In this document: piece after piece, positions 28,475-36,581 of the stretch | How positions within the stretch are numbered: the first letter of the stretch is position 1 | Layout of the letters: the number at the start of each line of letters is the position of its first letter | Assembly: GCA_965262305.1 (NCBI GenBank) | Contig: CBDHEY010000004.1 | Span: 248,001-312,000 of the forward strand | Direction of reading: 5' to 3' | DNA from: CBDHEY01 sp965262305 | Lineage (GTDB): Bacteria > Pseudomonadota > Gammaproteobacteria > Pseudomonadales > Cellvibrionaceae | Length of the DNA: 64,000 nucleotides | Made by a program: the position numbers and the translations under genes | Notes under the pieces: model-generated | The model's database searches: none | The model's input: only the letters and a program-made list of their open reading frames with translations | What the model was told of the DNA's origin: nothing

Positions 28475-29482
28475 CTACCTTCGATTAAACCAATTCACCG
28501 GCCGCGCATAGATATCCACTAACTTAACAATATCTAATATCATCGCAAATAAAGCCATCCGCACTAACACTCCATTGTCGGCTTGCCTAAATATCGCTAA
28601 ATTAGGATTTTGGTTCAAATCATTATCGAGCTCATTGGCATCCGAACGAGAATCTCTTGGTAAAGGATGCATGATGACCGTATTGGGTTCGCAATATTGG
28701 GTATAGATAGCTTGGTTTAAGCGAAATCGACCTCGATAAAGATCCGCCTCTTCTTTCGATTCAAACCGCTCTTCTTGAATCCGGGTAGAATACACAATAT
28801 CCACATGACCAATGCTACTGGCTAAATCAGAAGAAATTTCCACGTTATGGCCTTTTTCGCGCAATAACTCTACATACTCTTCCGGCATGGCCAATTCTTG
28901 TGGAGAAATGAGAATAACATGCAGCCCGTCGTATAGGCTTAAGAGGCGACTGAGTGAGTGAACCGTACGACCAAACTTAAGGTCGCCAATCATCGCAATT
29001 CGCAAGCCATCTAGCGAACGCCCTTTTGCTCTTAATTCTTTCTGAATCGTATACAGATCGAGCAAAGCCTGACTGGGATGTTCGTTAGCACCATCACCAC
29101 CATTGATAACAGGAACACGGCTCGCGGCTGCAAACTCACTGACAGAGCCCTCTTCTGGATGGCGCATACATATCACATCACTATACCCAGATAAAACCCT
29201 TGCCGTATCGTATAAAGATTCTCCCTTTGCGATTGCAGAGCTTTTAAAACCCGTCGTTTCACGCACTTCACCGCCAAGTAGGTTAAACGCGCAACCAAAA
29301 CTTACTCGAGTTCTGGTACTAGGCTCGAAGAACATATTTCCTAAAATCGCGCCTTCAAGTACTCTCGTCACTTTTTGACGAAGCGCATAGGGTTCCATAG
29401 AATCGGCCACTTGAAAGATTTCTTCAATATCAGCCCTTTCAAACTGTTGCACAGATAAAACATGAGCACCGGCAAATTCCAC
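28475..29482 (-). CDS. pyrB: Aspartate carbamoyltransferase catalytic subunit
   Basis: A 335-residue protein with the carbamoyl-phosphate binding motif FEPSTRTRVSFG and the aspartate-binding region EHPSQALLDLYT, followed by HPLPRDSRSDAN. These are the catalytic residues of ATCase, which joins carbamoyl phosphate and aspartate at the start of pyrimidine synthesis. The start is GTG at 29482, with AGGA 9 bases before it. It is not adjacent to pyrI or pyrC. At 335 residues it is longer than the 311 of E. coli PyrB because of a C-terminal extension (FNRR end) and a longer N-terminus. Confidence 0.95.
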   Translation of the reverse strand: MEFAGAHVLSVQQFERADIEEIFQVADSMEPYALRQKVTRVLEGAILGNMFFEPSTRTRVSFGCAFNLLGGEVRETTGFKSSAIAKGESLYDTARVLSGYSDVICMRHPEEGSVSEFAAASRVPVINGGDGANEHPSQALLDLYTIQKELRAKGRSLDGLRIAMIGDLKFGRTVHSLSRLLSLYDGLHVILISPQELAMPEEYVELLREKGHNVEISSDLASSIGHVDIVYSTRIQEERFESKEEADLYRGRFRLNQAIYTQYCEPNTVIMHPLPRDSRSDANELDNDLNQNPNLAIFRQADNGVLVRMALFAMILDIVKLVDIYARPVNWFNRR

Positions 29483-29715
29483 AAGCAGGATCCTTTAGAT
29501 TCATAGTTCGGGGTGCTATTTTAGCGATCCTTTTGTGCCTCGCAAGCACAAAGTTGGTACAAACTCACATAGGCCAAGAGCGGCTTCCATTAGCAGGCGA
29601 AGAAAAACTCATCGAGTATGATCACAATTAACCTTTGATTAACCTCTCCTTAGCCTTTGCAAGATTTGAGATTAGTTTTTATATTGGATTCCATAATTCT
29701 TCTAATTTTTATGGT

Positions 29716-31161
29716 CTATGCGTTTTCATGAGCTATGCGATACTTATTTTTCAAACCTATTGCATACGCTTCCAACTGTTGAATAATCTGGATATCTTCA
29801 GTTTTTGAAACCCCTGATTTTAGCGCTTCACAATGTTGCAGCAATTGGTCGATAGACAAACACTTAGTGTCGCCATTTGCGAGTCGTTCAAATACAAAAT
29901 CTTGCCACAATTGCTGATCTTCTTCGGTCAAATACTTAAATCCATTTCTCGCCTGATACCGCCCATAAATCTCTTGCAGTCGCTTGTCTTCGAACACAAA
30001 ATGCGAATCAGCTAAGTCTTCATCCGAAATGCGTCTTACCTCTCGCATTAGAGCTTTGTCTTTATTATTGATAAACCCATTATACAGCTGAGTTTCAGGG
30101 TCTGGGGTCGGCGTAAAACTATCGAGCAAATACATTTCTCGTAATTTTTCTGATACGTCGAATTTACGCAGCAACTGCCAATGCTTTTCACAAAGCGTCT
30201 TGTCTATTCCCAACCGTTTAGCTGCAGCTTCGTCGAGCAACTTAGGTGTGACTAATACAGGGCATTTGTTCAAATGAATCAACTTTATGGGTAGCCGAGA
30301 AACAGCTTCTGGTAAATCCTGCTGCGACACAAAAACTCGATCACGAATTTGCTCGGCGGATAAATCACGCAGTGGTGTAGGATCAACAGATAGCTCATAT
30401 GCAATTACGGCATTTTTATTCACCGGATGCATCGCTAAGGGCAGCACCAGGCCCGCACAGCCTCTCTCTGAAGGAAATTTTGACGAAATATGCAGTAGAG
30501 GCTTGCCCTTTTTAATATCTATTTGCTGGGCAACACTCTGCTTTGATTTATTTTGCAAAACATAATCATACAGAGCAGCTTTCTTGGTTTTAATTAATTT
30601 CGCGAGCGATATGGTTGCTTCCACATCAGAATAAGCATCGTGCGCTGCTGCGTGTGAGATACTATTCGCCATGGTAAGATTTTCTAGTTTAAAACTCGGT
30701 TTACCCTCAACAATAGGCCATTCTATGCCCTCGGGTCGCAAGGCATAGACTAGCCGAACCATATCGATAATATCCCAGCGCGAATTGTTGTTTTGCCATT
30801 CACGTTCATAGGGATCGTAAAAATTACGAAACAGCATATAGCGGGTAACTTCGTCATCGAAGCGAAGTGAGTTATACCCCACTCCGCAGGTACCTGGCTC
30901 GGCAAGCTCGCGATAAATCTTGGCTGCAAACTCTTTCTCACTAACGCCTTCCCGAATGGCATGTTGTGGCGTAATACCTGTAACTAAGCAGGCTTCAGGA
31001 TGAGGCAATACATCCTCAGAAGGTTGGCAATATATAACGAGCGGCTCAGAAATAATGTTCAAGTTTTCATCTGTTCGCACACCAGCAAATTGACTTGGCC
31101 GATCTATAGAAGGGTCGACGCCCCAGGTTTCGTAGTCGTGCCAGTAAAAGCTTCTCACCAT
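29716..31161 (-). CDS. sbcB: Exodeoxyribonuclease I
   Basis: A 481-residue enzyme that matches E. coli exonuclease I in length and order. The DEDD nuclease motifs are visible: YWHDYETWG with D and E (Exo I), VGYNSLRFDDE (Exo II) and AAHDAYSDVEATISL (Exo III). An SH3-like and C-terminal domain follows (TEEDQQLWQDFVFERL), which binds SSB. It degrades single-stranded DNA 3' to 5' in mismatch repair and recombination. The start is ATG at 31161. It is divergent from the FHA-EAL gene. Confidence 0.96.
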   Translation of the reverse strand: MVRSFYWHDYETWGVDPSIDRPSQFAGVRTDENLNIISEPLVIYCQPSEDVLPHPEACLVTGITPQHAIREGVSEKEFAAKIYRELAEPGTCGVGYNSLRFDDEVTRYMLFRNFYDPYEREWQNNNSRWDIIDMVRLVYALRPEGIEWPIVEGKPSFKLENLTMANSISHAAAHDAYSDVEATISLAKLIKTKKAALYDYVLQNKSKQSVAQQIDIKKGKPLLHISSKFPSERGCAGLVLPLAMHPVNKNAVIAYELSVDPTPLRDLSAEQIRDRVFVSQQDLPEAVSRLPIKLIHLNKCPVLVTPKLLDEAAAKRLGIDKTLCEKHWQLLRKFDVSEKLREMYLLDSFTPTPDPETQLYNGFINNKDKALMREVRRISDEDLADSHFVFEDKRLQEIYGRYQARNGFKYLTEEDQQLWQDFVFERLANGDTKCLSIDQLLQHCEALKSGVSKTEDIQIIQQLEAYAIGLKNKYRIAHENA

Positions 31162-31307
31162 TATCTACCTTGTTTTTTTAATTCGTTTTGCAAACAAACG
31201 GTTGTAAAACTTGATTAAAACAAAACGATTTTTTCTAAGCAATAAGTAAAGTGCGCTGGCGGTAATGCCACTCACTTACGATACTTGAATAAGCGTGCGT
31301 ATTTTAA

Positions 31308-32462
31308 GTGAGGGCCAGCCTAGTGGCTGATTGGTTTCTAGAAGGGTATTTCGACGGAGATGACAAACTCCGTCAACTGCATCTCGTAAATTTGCCTCAA
31401 GTTGTAGGTAGAGACCAGGGGTTAAACCTAAGTATCGCTTCTCCCTCAATCTCTAGAAGCCATGCAGAGATCAAAAACACGGGTAACGAACTCGCTATTA
31501 CAGACCTTGGCAGTAGTAACGGAACCTTTGTTAACCGAGCACGTATTGAACAACCTACTAAGTTGCATCATGGCGACGTGATTCATTTAGGTTTGATGGA
31601 AATGCGTGTTATCGATAAAGAGCATTCGGGCGTCATATCCACTCAAATAATTCAAGATGAACCAACCGAACATACACGGGTTATGTCGGTAGCCTCGTTA
31701 AGCAATAACTTCCCTTCAGGTATAAAAGAACTTGAACGACTCATAGAATCAAAATCCGTCCAAATGATGTTTCAGCCTGTGATAGACGCGAGCGATATGT
31801 GCATTAGCGGATTTGAATGCCTAGGGCGTGGTGCTAGCGTAGAACTACCCATTAGTCCCTTAGAATTATTTACTATTGCAGAAAGCTTTAATCTCGAAGT
31901 CGCATTATCACAAGTCATGAGAAATCAGGGGCTCTTGGACGCTGAAAAATACAAATTGCAAGGCGATATACTCGTAAATACTCATCCAAGTGAACTGAGC
32001 GATGTAGAGAGCCTCTTGGAAGATCTTCATGCCGCGAGAAAACGCCACCCTCGCCTACCTATTACTATTGAAATTCATGAACAAGCCGTCACTGAAAGTA
32101 AAGATTCAATATTAGAATTTTCCAAAGCGCTGAAAAAACTGAAAATAAAACTAGCGTTTGACGATTTCGGCGTTGGTCAGTCTAGACTAGCCGAGTTGGT
32201 CGATGTACAACCAGATTTAATTAAGTTTGACAAAGCATTAGTAGAAAAACTCGATCATGGAAACGAATCGAGATACAACCTTGTAAAACACTTAAGGGAA
32301 CTCGCTGATGATTTAAAAATTGCAACACTTGCAGAATGTGTCGGGACTGAAGGAGAATACAAAGTCTGTGAAAAGCTCGGATTTAATTATTATCAAGGCT
32401 TTTACTTTTGCAAACCATTACCACCGAATCAATTTGTTGATAAGAAAGGTATGATCAACTAA
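31308..32462 (+). CDS. FHA domain / EAL domain protein
   Basis: A 384-residue cytoplasmic protein with GTG as the likely start (31308; a second GTG is at 31323). Residues about 25-105 form an FHA domain (VVGRD; SISRSHAEI; LGSSNGTFVN), a phosphothreonine-binding module. Residues about 150-380 form an EAL domain with the motif variant ECL. Other catalytic positions are present: N in LVNTHPSEL, E in ITIEIHEQ, DDFG, K in DLIKFDK, E in LAECVG and Q in YYQGF. It may therefore hydrolyse c-di-GMP or act as a receptor. It lies between sbcB and the integron integrase. Confidence 0.9.
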   Translation: MRASLVADWFLEGYFDGDDKLRQLHLVNLPQVVGRDQGLNLSIASPSISRSHAEIKNTGNELAITDLGSSNGTFVNRARIEQPTKLHHGDVIHLGLMEMRVIDKEHSGVISTQIIQDEPTEHTRVMSVASLSNNFPSGIKELERLIESKSVQMMFQPVIDASDMCISGFECLGRGASVELPISPLELFTIAESFNLEVALSQVMRNQGLLDAEKYKLQGDILVNTHPSELSDVESLLEDLHAARKRHPRLPITIEIHEQAVTESKDSILEFSKALKKLKIKLAFDDFGVGQSRLAELVDVQPDLIKFDKALVEKLDHGNESRYNLVKHLRELADDLKIATLAECVGTEGEYKVCEKLGFNYYQGFYFCKPLPPNQFVDKKGMIN

Positions 32463-32515
32463 CAGGTTGTGATATTCCAATATTCTAATCTCACTTTACC
32501 ATTACCCGGTAAACC

Positions 32516-33484
32516 TTAAAGAATTTTCGATAAAGGACTCAAAACAGCGTTACCACCCATTTGCAATACATGGGTATAAATTTGAGTTGTTTTAACATCT
32601 TGATGACCAAGTTGATCTTGCACTGTACGAATATCTGCACCAGAAGCCAATAAATGTGTTGCAAAAGAATGACGCAACGTATGGGGTGTAACAGTCTTTT
32701 CTATTCCAATTTTTTTCGCTGTATTTCTAATCGCCTTTTGTAAGGACGACTCATCGATATGATGCCTTCGTAGTCGACTTGACTCAGGGTCTACACTCAG
32801 CCGCATAGAAGGGAAAAGATAATGCCAATTTAATTCCATATTTGAGTTTCGATATTTATCACGCATCGCGTAAGGCAGCCAAACCCCGTCATATTCCGAA
32901 TTTTTAACGTCCGTTTCCCAAATAATTTTTACCTTATCTATCTGATTTCGTAATTGTTCCTTTAACTCCATAGCCAAAGTGACAGTGCGATGACGACCGC
33001 CTTTCCCATTCCAAATACGAATACAGTTGTAATCAAAATCAATATCGTGAACCCGCAAACGAACACACTCCATTAAACGTAAACCGCTGCCATAAAGCAG
33101 AGATGCTTGTAAGCGATGATCGGGACTTATTGCCTGCAATAACTTGCTCATTTCAAATTGAGTCAAAACAACCGGTAGCTTTCTTGCTTTGCTACTTTTA
33201 ACAAAATTAAGATTTACTGAAATAGGTTTTTTAATGATGTGATTATATAAAAAAGACAATGCATTTAATGCGATAGCCTGAGTCTGAGGAGAAACATTTC
33301 TCTCTAAGACTAGATAGGTCAAAAATTCCTCTACCTGAGAGTCATGCATTTTACTGGGGTGTAACTTATTATGGAAAAGAATATATTCCTTTATCCACTT
33401 AATGTAGGTTTCAATCGAGCGTTTCGAATAACGTCTCACGAACATGTATTCTTCAATAAACTTTAAAAATTCCGATTTAGACAT
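32516..33484 (-). CDS. intI: Integron integrase (tyrosine recombinase)
   Basis: A 322-residue tyrosine recombinase with catalytic R136, H268, R271, H294 and Y303 (GSGLRLMEC; TPHTLRHSF; QLGHQDV; QIYTHV). The segment around residues 200-240 (VWLPYAMRDKY and NWHYLFPS) is the extra patch that separates IntI from other tyrosine recombinases. It inserts and excises cassettes at attI and attC. ATG at 33484 is preferred over TTG at 33496 because GGAGGG lies just before it. The gene is transcribed away from the cassette array, the usual arrangement, and a LexA-type box sits 16 bases upstream of the start. Confidence 0.96.
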   Translation of the reverse strand: MSKSEFLKFIEEYMFVRRYSKRSIETYIKWIKEYILFHNKLHPSKMHDSQVEEFLTYLVLERNVSPQTQAIALNALSFLYNHIIKKPISVNLNFVKSSKARKLPVVLTQFEMSKLLQAISPDHRLQASLLYGSGLRLMECVRLRVHDIDFDYNCIRIWNGKGGRHRTVTLAMELKEQLRNQIDKVKIIWETDVKNSEYDGVWLPYAMRDKYRNSNMELNWHYLFPSMRLSVDPESSRLRRHHIDESSLQKAIRNTAKKIGIEKTVTPHTLRHSFATHLLASGADIRTVQDQLGHQDVKTTQIYTHVLQMGGNAVLSPLSKIL

Positions 33485-33499
33485 CCATCCCTCCAAAAA

Positions 33500-33515
33500 C
33501 TGTTTTTATATACAG
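33500..33515 (-). promoter_or_regulatory. LexA-type SOS box upstream of the integrase gene
   Basis: The sequence CTG-N10-CAG (CTGTTTTTATATACAG) fits the gammaproteobacterial LexA consensus CTGTATATATATACAG at 14 of 16 positions. It lies 16 bases before the intI start and overlaps the region where an early promoter would be. In known integrons IntI expression is induced by the SOS response through such a site, triggered by single-stranded DNA. Confidence 0.75.
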
Positions 33516-33639
33516 CATTTCGATATTTTACGAAAACCCAACGAATCTTTCCTTATTTTTTCAATCTATATTTATATCTTTTAGTTATAAGTCAGTGCTG
33601 GCGTAAAATGTACGCGAGAAGCTAAAATCAACAAAAATA

Positions 33640-33701
33640 CAAAACCCGGAAACTTTCCGTATTTAAATACGGCAATTTTCCGGCTAATAATATTGTTAAA
33701 T
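33640..33701 (+). other. attI primary recombination site (approximate limits)
   Basis: The first cassette begins with GTTAAATG at 33695, and its second copy follows GCGTTAAATG at 37384. The junction GTTAAAT therefore marks the attI crossover at G33695. The left limit of attI cannot be set by eye. The site lies 211 bases from the integrase start and contains the nested palindrome listed separately. Confidence 0.7.
33646..33683. repeat. Nested inverted repeat at the attI region
   Basis: A perfect 16-base palindrome (CCGTATTTAAATACGG, 33657-33672) is enclosed by a second inverted repeat (CCGGAAA at 33646 and TTTTCCGG ending at 33683). It lies just left of the attI crossover and could be a protein-binding site or a foldable single-strand structure. 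Confidence 0.65.
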
Positions 33702-33707
33702 GTAATT

Positions 33708-34013
33708 ATGAATTTCAGTATATTGGATAAAATAGGACGTTATAGCTTCGTTATTGCTCTTGCAGTCGCTATTACAATGAGTATAGGAATTGAAGCTAGT
33801 CTACTAGCTGAAGGTGAGGCACTCTTTGTATTTGTCGCCATAATTGCAAATGTTGGTCTTTTTTTATTTGTTGGTATTGGGGTGTACTTTTGGCTTTATT
33901 ATTTCAGCAAAATTGGTAAAAAACTAAATCCAATGGCTTTCAATTACTATACATTGGTTGCACGGCTTTATCCGGATATTGGGCATATTATAAAAGAACC
34001 AACCAGATGTTAA
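33708..34013 (+). CDS. Cassette 1: small membrane protein
   Basis: A protein of about 101 residues starting at ATG 33708 with two predicted spans (about 11-34 and 42-70) and a short basic C-terminus. I do not recognise the family. It starts only 13 bases after the attI crossover and has no clear ribosome binding site, as is common for first cassettes. A second copy of the same cassette, with indels that disrupt the frame, lies at 37384-37797. Confidence 0.6.
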   Translation: MNFSILDKIGRYSFVIALAVAITMSIGIEASLLAEGEALFVFVAIIANVGLFLFVGIGVYFWLYYFSKIGKKLNPMAFNYYTLVARLYPDIGHIIKEPTRC

Positions 34014-34035
34014 AAATTCACACGAATAAAACATT

Positions 34036-34129
34036 TAACAAAGTCATCAACAGGACCGCAAAAAGCGTTGCTTTTTGTACCCTCCGCTTCGCTCCGGCGG
34101 CCCATATTAGGCGGGTTATAACGGCGTTA
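34036..34129 (+). repeat. attC site of cassette 1 (type II)
   Basis: Begins TAACAAAG, ends GCGTTA, 94 bases. The arm AACAGGACCGC has its partner altered to GCGGCCC plus an insertion (ATATTAGGCGG) relative to the copy at 37714. Its stem is therefore imperfect and the site may be less active. Confidence 0.75.
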
Positions 34130-34424
34130 TTGGGCTCTTTCTTTTTGTTAGTTCTTTCTAGTTTGTGCTAAGCCTAAAAAAATATTTTTAGCCAAGTATT
34201 CCGCTTTTTAAAATGTAAAATAAAATTCATAATCGGCAGTTTTGTTCCTGGTGCTTTCGTTCACTTCGGCTAACGTTGCTGTACTTTTCTTCGTATTTTG
34301 GTCTGCCAATCAGCTAATGCAATTTGTCTTCAAAATCGGTATCCTTAACCCTATTTCTTAGGCGGTGTGCTTCGCTTTCGCTACGCAAACTTTCTTCGTA
34401 GCAGAAGAAACGCATCGCCTGCAA
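34130..34424 (+). repeat. Gene-less cassette spacer, copy A
   Basis: About 295 bases without a credible gene, repeated in five other cassettes. It contains a hairpin at 34360-34420: AGGCGGTGTG pairs with CGCATCGCCT, with an inner stem GCTACG / CGTAGC. Its end joins directly to the attC at 34425. A GTG-started frame through the hairpin and attC encodes about 49 residues but is the same in all copies and looks like a read-through of structure. Confidence 0.8.
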
Positions 34425-34510
34425 TAACAAACAAATCAGCCCAAGTCGCCGGCTTCGCCGTCAAGGATTCGCAAAAGCATGGCTTTTGCTCACCGGCTAT
34501 TTGGGCGTTA
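34425..34510 (+). repeat. attC site of the gene-less cassette, copy A (type I)
   Basis: An 86-base site from TAACAAACAAATCAGCCCAA to TTTGGGCGTTA. Arms GCCCAA/TTGGGC and GCCGG/CCGGC pair, with a terminal hairpin GCAAAAGC/GCTTTTGC. It is the most common attC type in the array. Confidence 0.9.
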
Positions 34511-34531
34511 TAAGCCCCTGGGATTCAGAGT

Positions 34532-34862
34532 ATGAGCACTCCTTACAATATGGCATTCGCGTGTTTAGATTGCTTCTCTTCATTTAAAAGAGAGCTTAAT
34601 GTAGCCCCGTGTGACTATCCCAAGCAATTAACATGTCCAAATTGTGGTGGGGTTGCACACAATTATGGTCGGCATTTTAAGGCACCAAAAAAATCAGATA
34701 AAAAGCAATGGGCTAAAGTAAAATACTTGCACGAGCACGGCTATTCGTTTTCATAAAATACGAATTGGGTCCGGCCATCATGATGTCGTGCCATACCCAG
34801 AAACACTAGAACAGGCAAAAGAGTTTGTCGTTAAATATAAAAAGTATGCGGTACAAACATAG
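34532..34862 (+). pseudogene. Cassette 3: zinc-ribbon protein gene with a frameshift
   Basis: The 74-residue frame from ATG 34532 has CLDCFS and CPNCGG (a zinc ribbon), and ends early at 34756. In the +1 frame the sequence continues from about 34744 with YRFHKIRIGSGHHDVVPYP and ETLEQAKEFVVKYKKYAVQT to TAG at 34862. Removing one T at 34744-34745 restores one frame of about 110 residues. This is either a real inactivating insertion or a base-call error. Function unknown. Confidence 0.7.
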
Positions 34863-34871
34863 CTCAGCTTA

Positions 34872-34934
34872 TAACAATTGGGTCAATCTGACTCCAAAAA
34901 GCTGCGCTTTTTTCCGCACATTACCCAAGCGTTA
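34872..34934 (+). repeat. attC site of cassette 3 (type III)
   Basis: A short, 63-base site from TAACAATTGGGT to AAGCGTTA. It contains an AAAAAGC/GCTTTTT hairpin and GGGTCA...TTACCC arms. The same type ends cassette 12 at 39264. Confidence 0.85.
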
Positions 34935-35227
34935 TTGGGCTCTTTCTTTTAATTAATTCTTTCGAGTCCTTGCTAGCCATAAACAAGTTTTTCTACCCAA
35001 GTTTTCCATTCCGAAAATTTAAAATAAAATTCATATTCGCAGTTTTGTTCCTGTTGCTTTCGTTCACCCTCTCCTAATTTGCAGTATCGCCCTTCGTATT
35101 GTGGTGTGCCAATCAGCTAATGCAAATTAGCTTCAAAATCGGTATCCTTAACCCTATTTCCTAGGCGGTGTGCTTCGCTTTCGCTACGCCATCTTTCTTC
35201 GTAGCAGAACCAACACATCGCCTGCAA
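34935..35227 (+). repeat. Gene-less cassette spacer, copy B
   Basis: About 293 bases closely similar to copy A, without a credible gene. Its hairpin (35163-35223) has CACATCGCCT as right arm, which turns a G-T wobble of the other copies into an A-T pair. Confidence 0.8.
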
Positions 35228-35313
35228 TAACAAACAAATCAGCCCAAGTCGCCGGCTTCGCCGTCAAGGATTCGCAAAAGCATCGCTTTTGCTCACCGGC
35301 TATCTGAGCGTTA
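35228..35313 (+). repeat. attC site, copy B (type I)
   Basis: An 86-base type I site, with the terminal-loop variant GCAAAAGCATCGCTTTTGC and the end CTGAGCGTTA. Confidence 0.9.
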
Positions 35314-35346
35314 GCATCAAAACAGTATTCAAAATATGGGAAAAAT

Positions 35347-35670
35347 ATGAAGTATATAATTTCAGGAATATTACTATTAGCGTCTGTTAGTTCCGCAGCT
35401 GTAATGGTTGATGATTTGTCTGTTGTCAATTACGGAATATATGGGAATGGAAGAATATTTATATCATTTGATAAAGAGGTTCCTGAACCGGGATGCAATA
35501 GGCAACGAATTGATATAGATGCAGATCACGAACAAGCGGACGTCATAACATCTATTGCGCTAGCTGCTTTGGCTAGTGGCAAGAAAGTAAAGGTTCAAAC
35601 TTCAGGTTGTTTTGCCAATTCACCAACTTTAACAAGCGATACCAGTTCATACATTTATATTAAGCAATAA
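35347..35670 (+). CDS. Cassette 5: small secreted protein
   Basis: A 107-residue protein with a clear signal peptide (MKYIISGILLLASVSSA). The mature part has two cysteines: one in PEPGCNRQRIDID and one in VQTSGCF, which could form a disulfide. An alternating pattern suggests a compact beta-alpha-beta fold. It resembles the next cassette protein (35779-36111) over its full length, including the spacing of the two cysteines, so the two are paralogues from the same family. The function is unknown. Confidence 0.7.
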   Translation: MKYIISGILLLASVSSAAVMVDDLSVVNYGIYGNGRIFISFDKEVPEPGCNRQRIDIDADHEQADVITSIALAALASGKKVKVQTSGCFANSPTLTSDTSSYIYIKQ

Positions 35671-35673
35671 TGC

Positions 35674-35754
35674 TAACAAACGCTTTAAAAGTCGCCCGGC
35701 AAAAACGTGGGCTGGACTCGCAACAAGTTGCTTTCGCCTTTTAAGCGGGCGTTA
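35674..35754 (+). repeat. attC site of cassette 5 (type IV)
   Basis: An 81-base site from TAACAAACGCTTTAAAAGT to TTTTAAGCGGGCGTTA. Arms CGCTTTAAAAG and CTTTTAAGCG pair, like VCR arms. It is unlike the other attC families here. Confidence 0.85.
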
Positions 35755-35778
35755 TGTTTTTTTAATAAAGGAGGTCTT

Positions 35779-36111
35779 ATGAAATATTTATTAATTACAC
35801 TGTTATTTACATTAGTAAACAATAGCTTTGCATTTAACGGTGGGACTCGAAAAATTGATAGCATAGGTTGTCATTCGCACGATAGAATTTGTTACGTATA
35901 TGTCGCTGGAGAACCTGTTGGCCCGAAAGAATCTTGCGTTTCCAATTCATTTCGATGGAGCGCCGATACAGATCCAAATCACAATGAGATACTATCCCTT
36001 TTAACTGCTGCGTTTATGGCGGAAAAAAGTGTTAGTTTTACATTGGAAAGTGACTGTTTTTCTCTACAGCCAACTGTACCCGCCATTCGATATATAATTG
36101 TTTCAAAATAA
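35779..36111 (+). CDS. Cassette 6: small secreted protein, paralogue of cassette 5
   Basis: A 110-residue protein starting at ATG 35779, with a strong AAGGAGG box 5 bases before it. It has a signal peptide (MKYLLITLLFTLVNNSFA), and the mature part has cysteines in GCHSHDRICY, KESCVSNSF and ESDCFSLQ. The C-terminal half matches the cassette 5 protein in order: cysteine, acidic D-x-D, helix with LLTAAFMAEKSV, DCF and a final I-x-Y-I-I-V strand. The gene is in the same orientation as the array. The function is unknown. Adjacent paralogues on cassettes with different attC types imply independent capture. Confidence 0.75.
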   Translation: MKYLLITLLFTLVNNSFAFNGGTRKIDSIGCHSHDRICYVYVAGEPVGPKESCVSNSFRWSADTDPNHNEILSLLTAAFMAEKSVSFTLESDCFSLQPTVPAIRYIIVSK

Positions 36112-36115
36112 AACA

Positions 36116-36201
36116 TAACAAACAAATCAGCCCAAGTCGCCGGCTTCGCCGTCAAGGATTCGCAAAAGCATGGCTTTTGCTCACCGGCTATTTGGGCGTT
36201 A
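36116..36201 (+). repeat. attC site of cassette 6 (type I)
   Basis: An 86-base type I site directly after the stop of the secreted protein gene. Thus the same attC type ends both a gene cassette and the gene-less units. Confidence 0.9.
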
Positions 36202-36495
36202 TTGGGCTCTTTCTTTTAATTAATTCTTTCAAGTTTGTGCTAAGCCCAAAGAAATATTTTTAGCCAAATATTCCATTAAGAAAATTTAAAATAAAATTCA
36301 TATTCGGCAGTTTTGTTCCTGGTGCTTCCGTTCACCCGTTCCTAATTTGAAGTATTGTTCTTCGTATTTTGGTCTGCCAATCAGCTAATGCAATTTGTCT
36401 TCAAAATCGGTATCCTTAACCCTATTTCTTAGTCGGTGTGCTTCGCTTTCGCTACGCAAACTTTCTTCGTAGCAAAACCAACGCATCGCCTGCAA
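36202..36495 (+). repeat. Gene-less cassette spacer, copy C
   Basis: About 294 bases, similar to copies A, B, E and F, no credible gene. Hairpin at 36431-36491; its left arm reads AGTCGGTGTG, so one pair is lost. Confidence 0.8.
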
Positions 36496-36581
36496 TAACA
36501 AACAAATCAGCCCAAGTCGCCGGCTTCGCCGTCAAGGATTCGCAAAAGCATGGCTTTTGCTCACCGGCTATTTGGGCGTTA
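36496..36581 (+). repeat. attC site, copy C (type I)
   Basis: An 86-base type I site identical in layout to copy A. Confidence 0.9.

Noticed and set aside
35184..35429. Minus-strand frame across the attC and cassette 5 start
   Set aside because: It is opposite a real signal-peptide gene and an attC, without a ribosome binding site.
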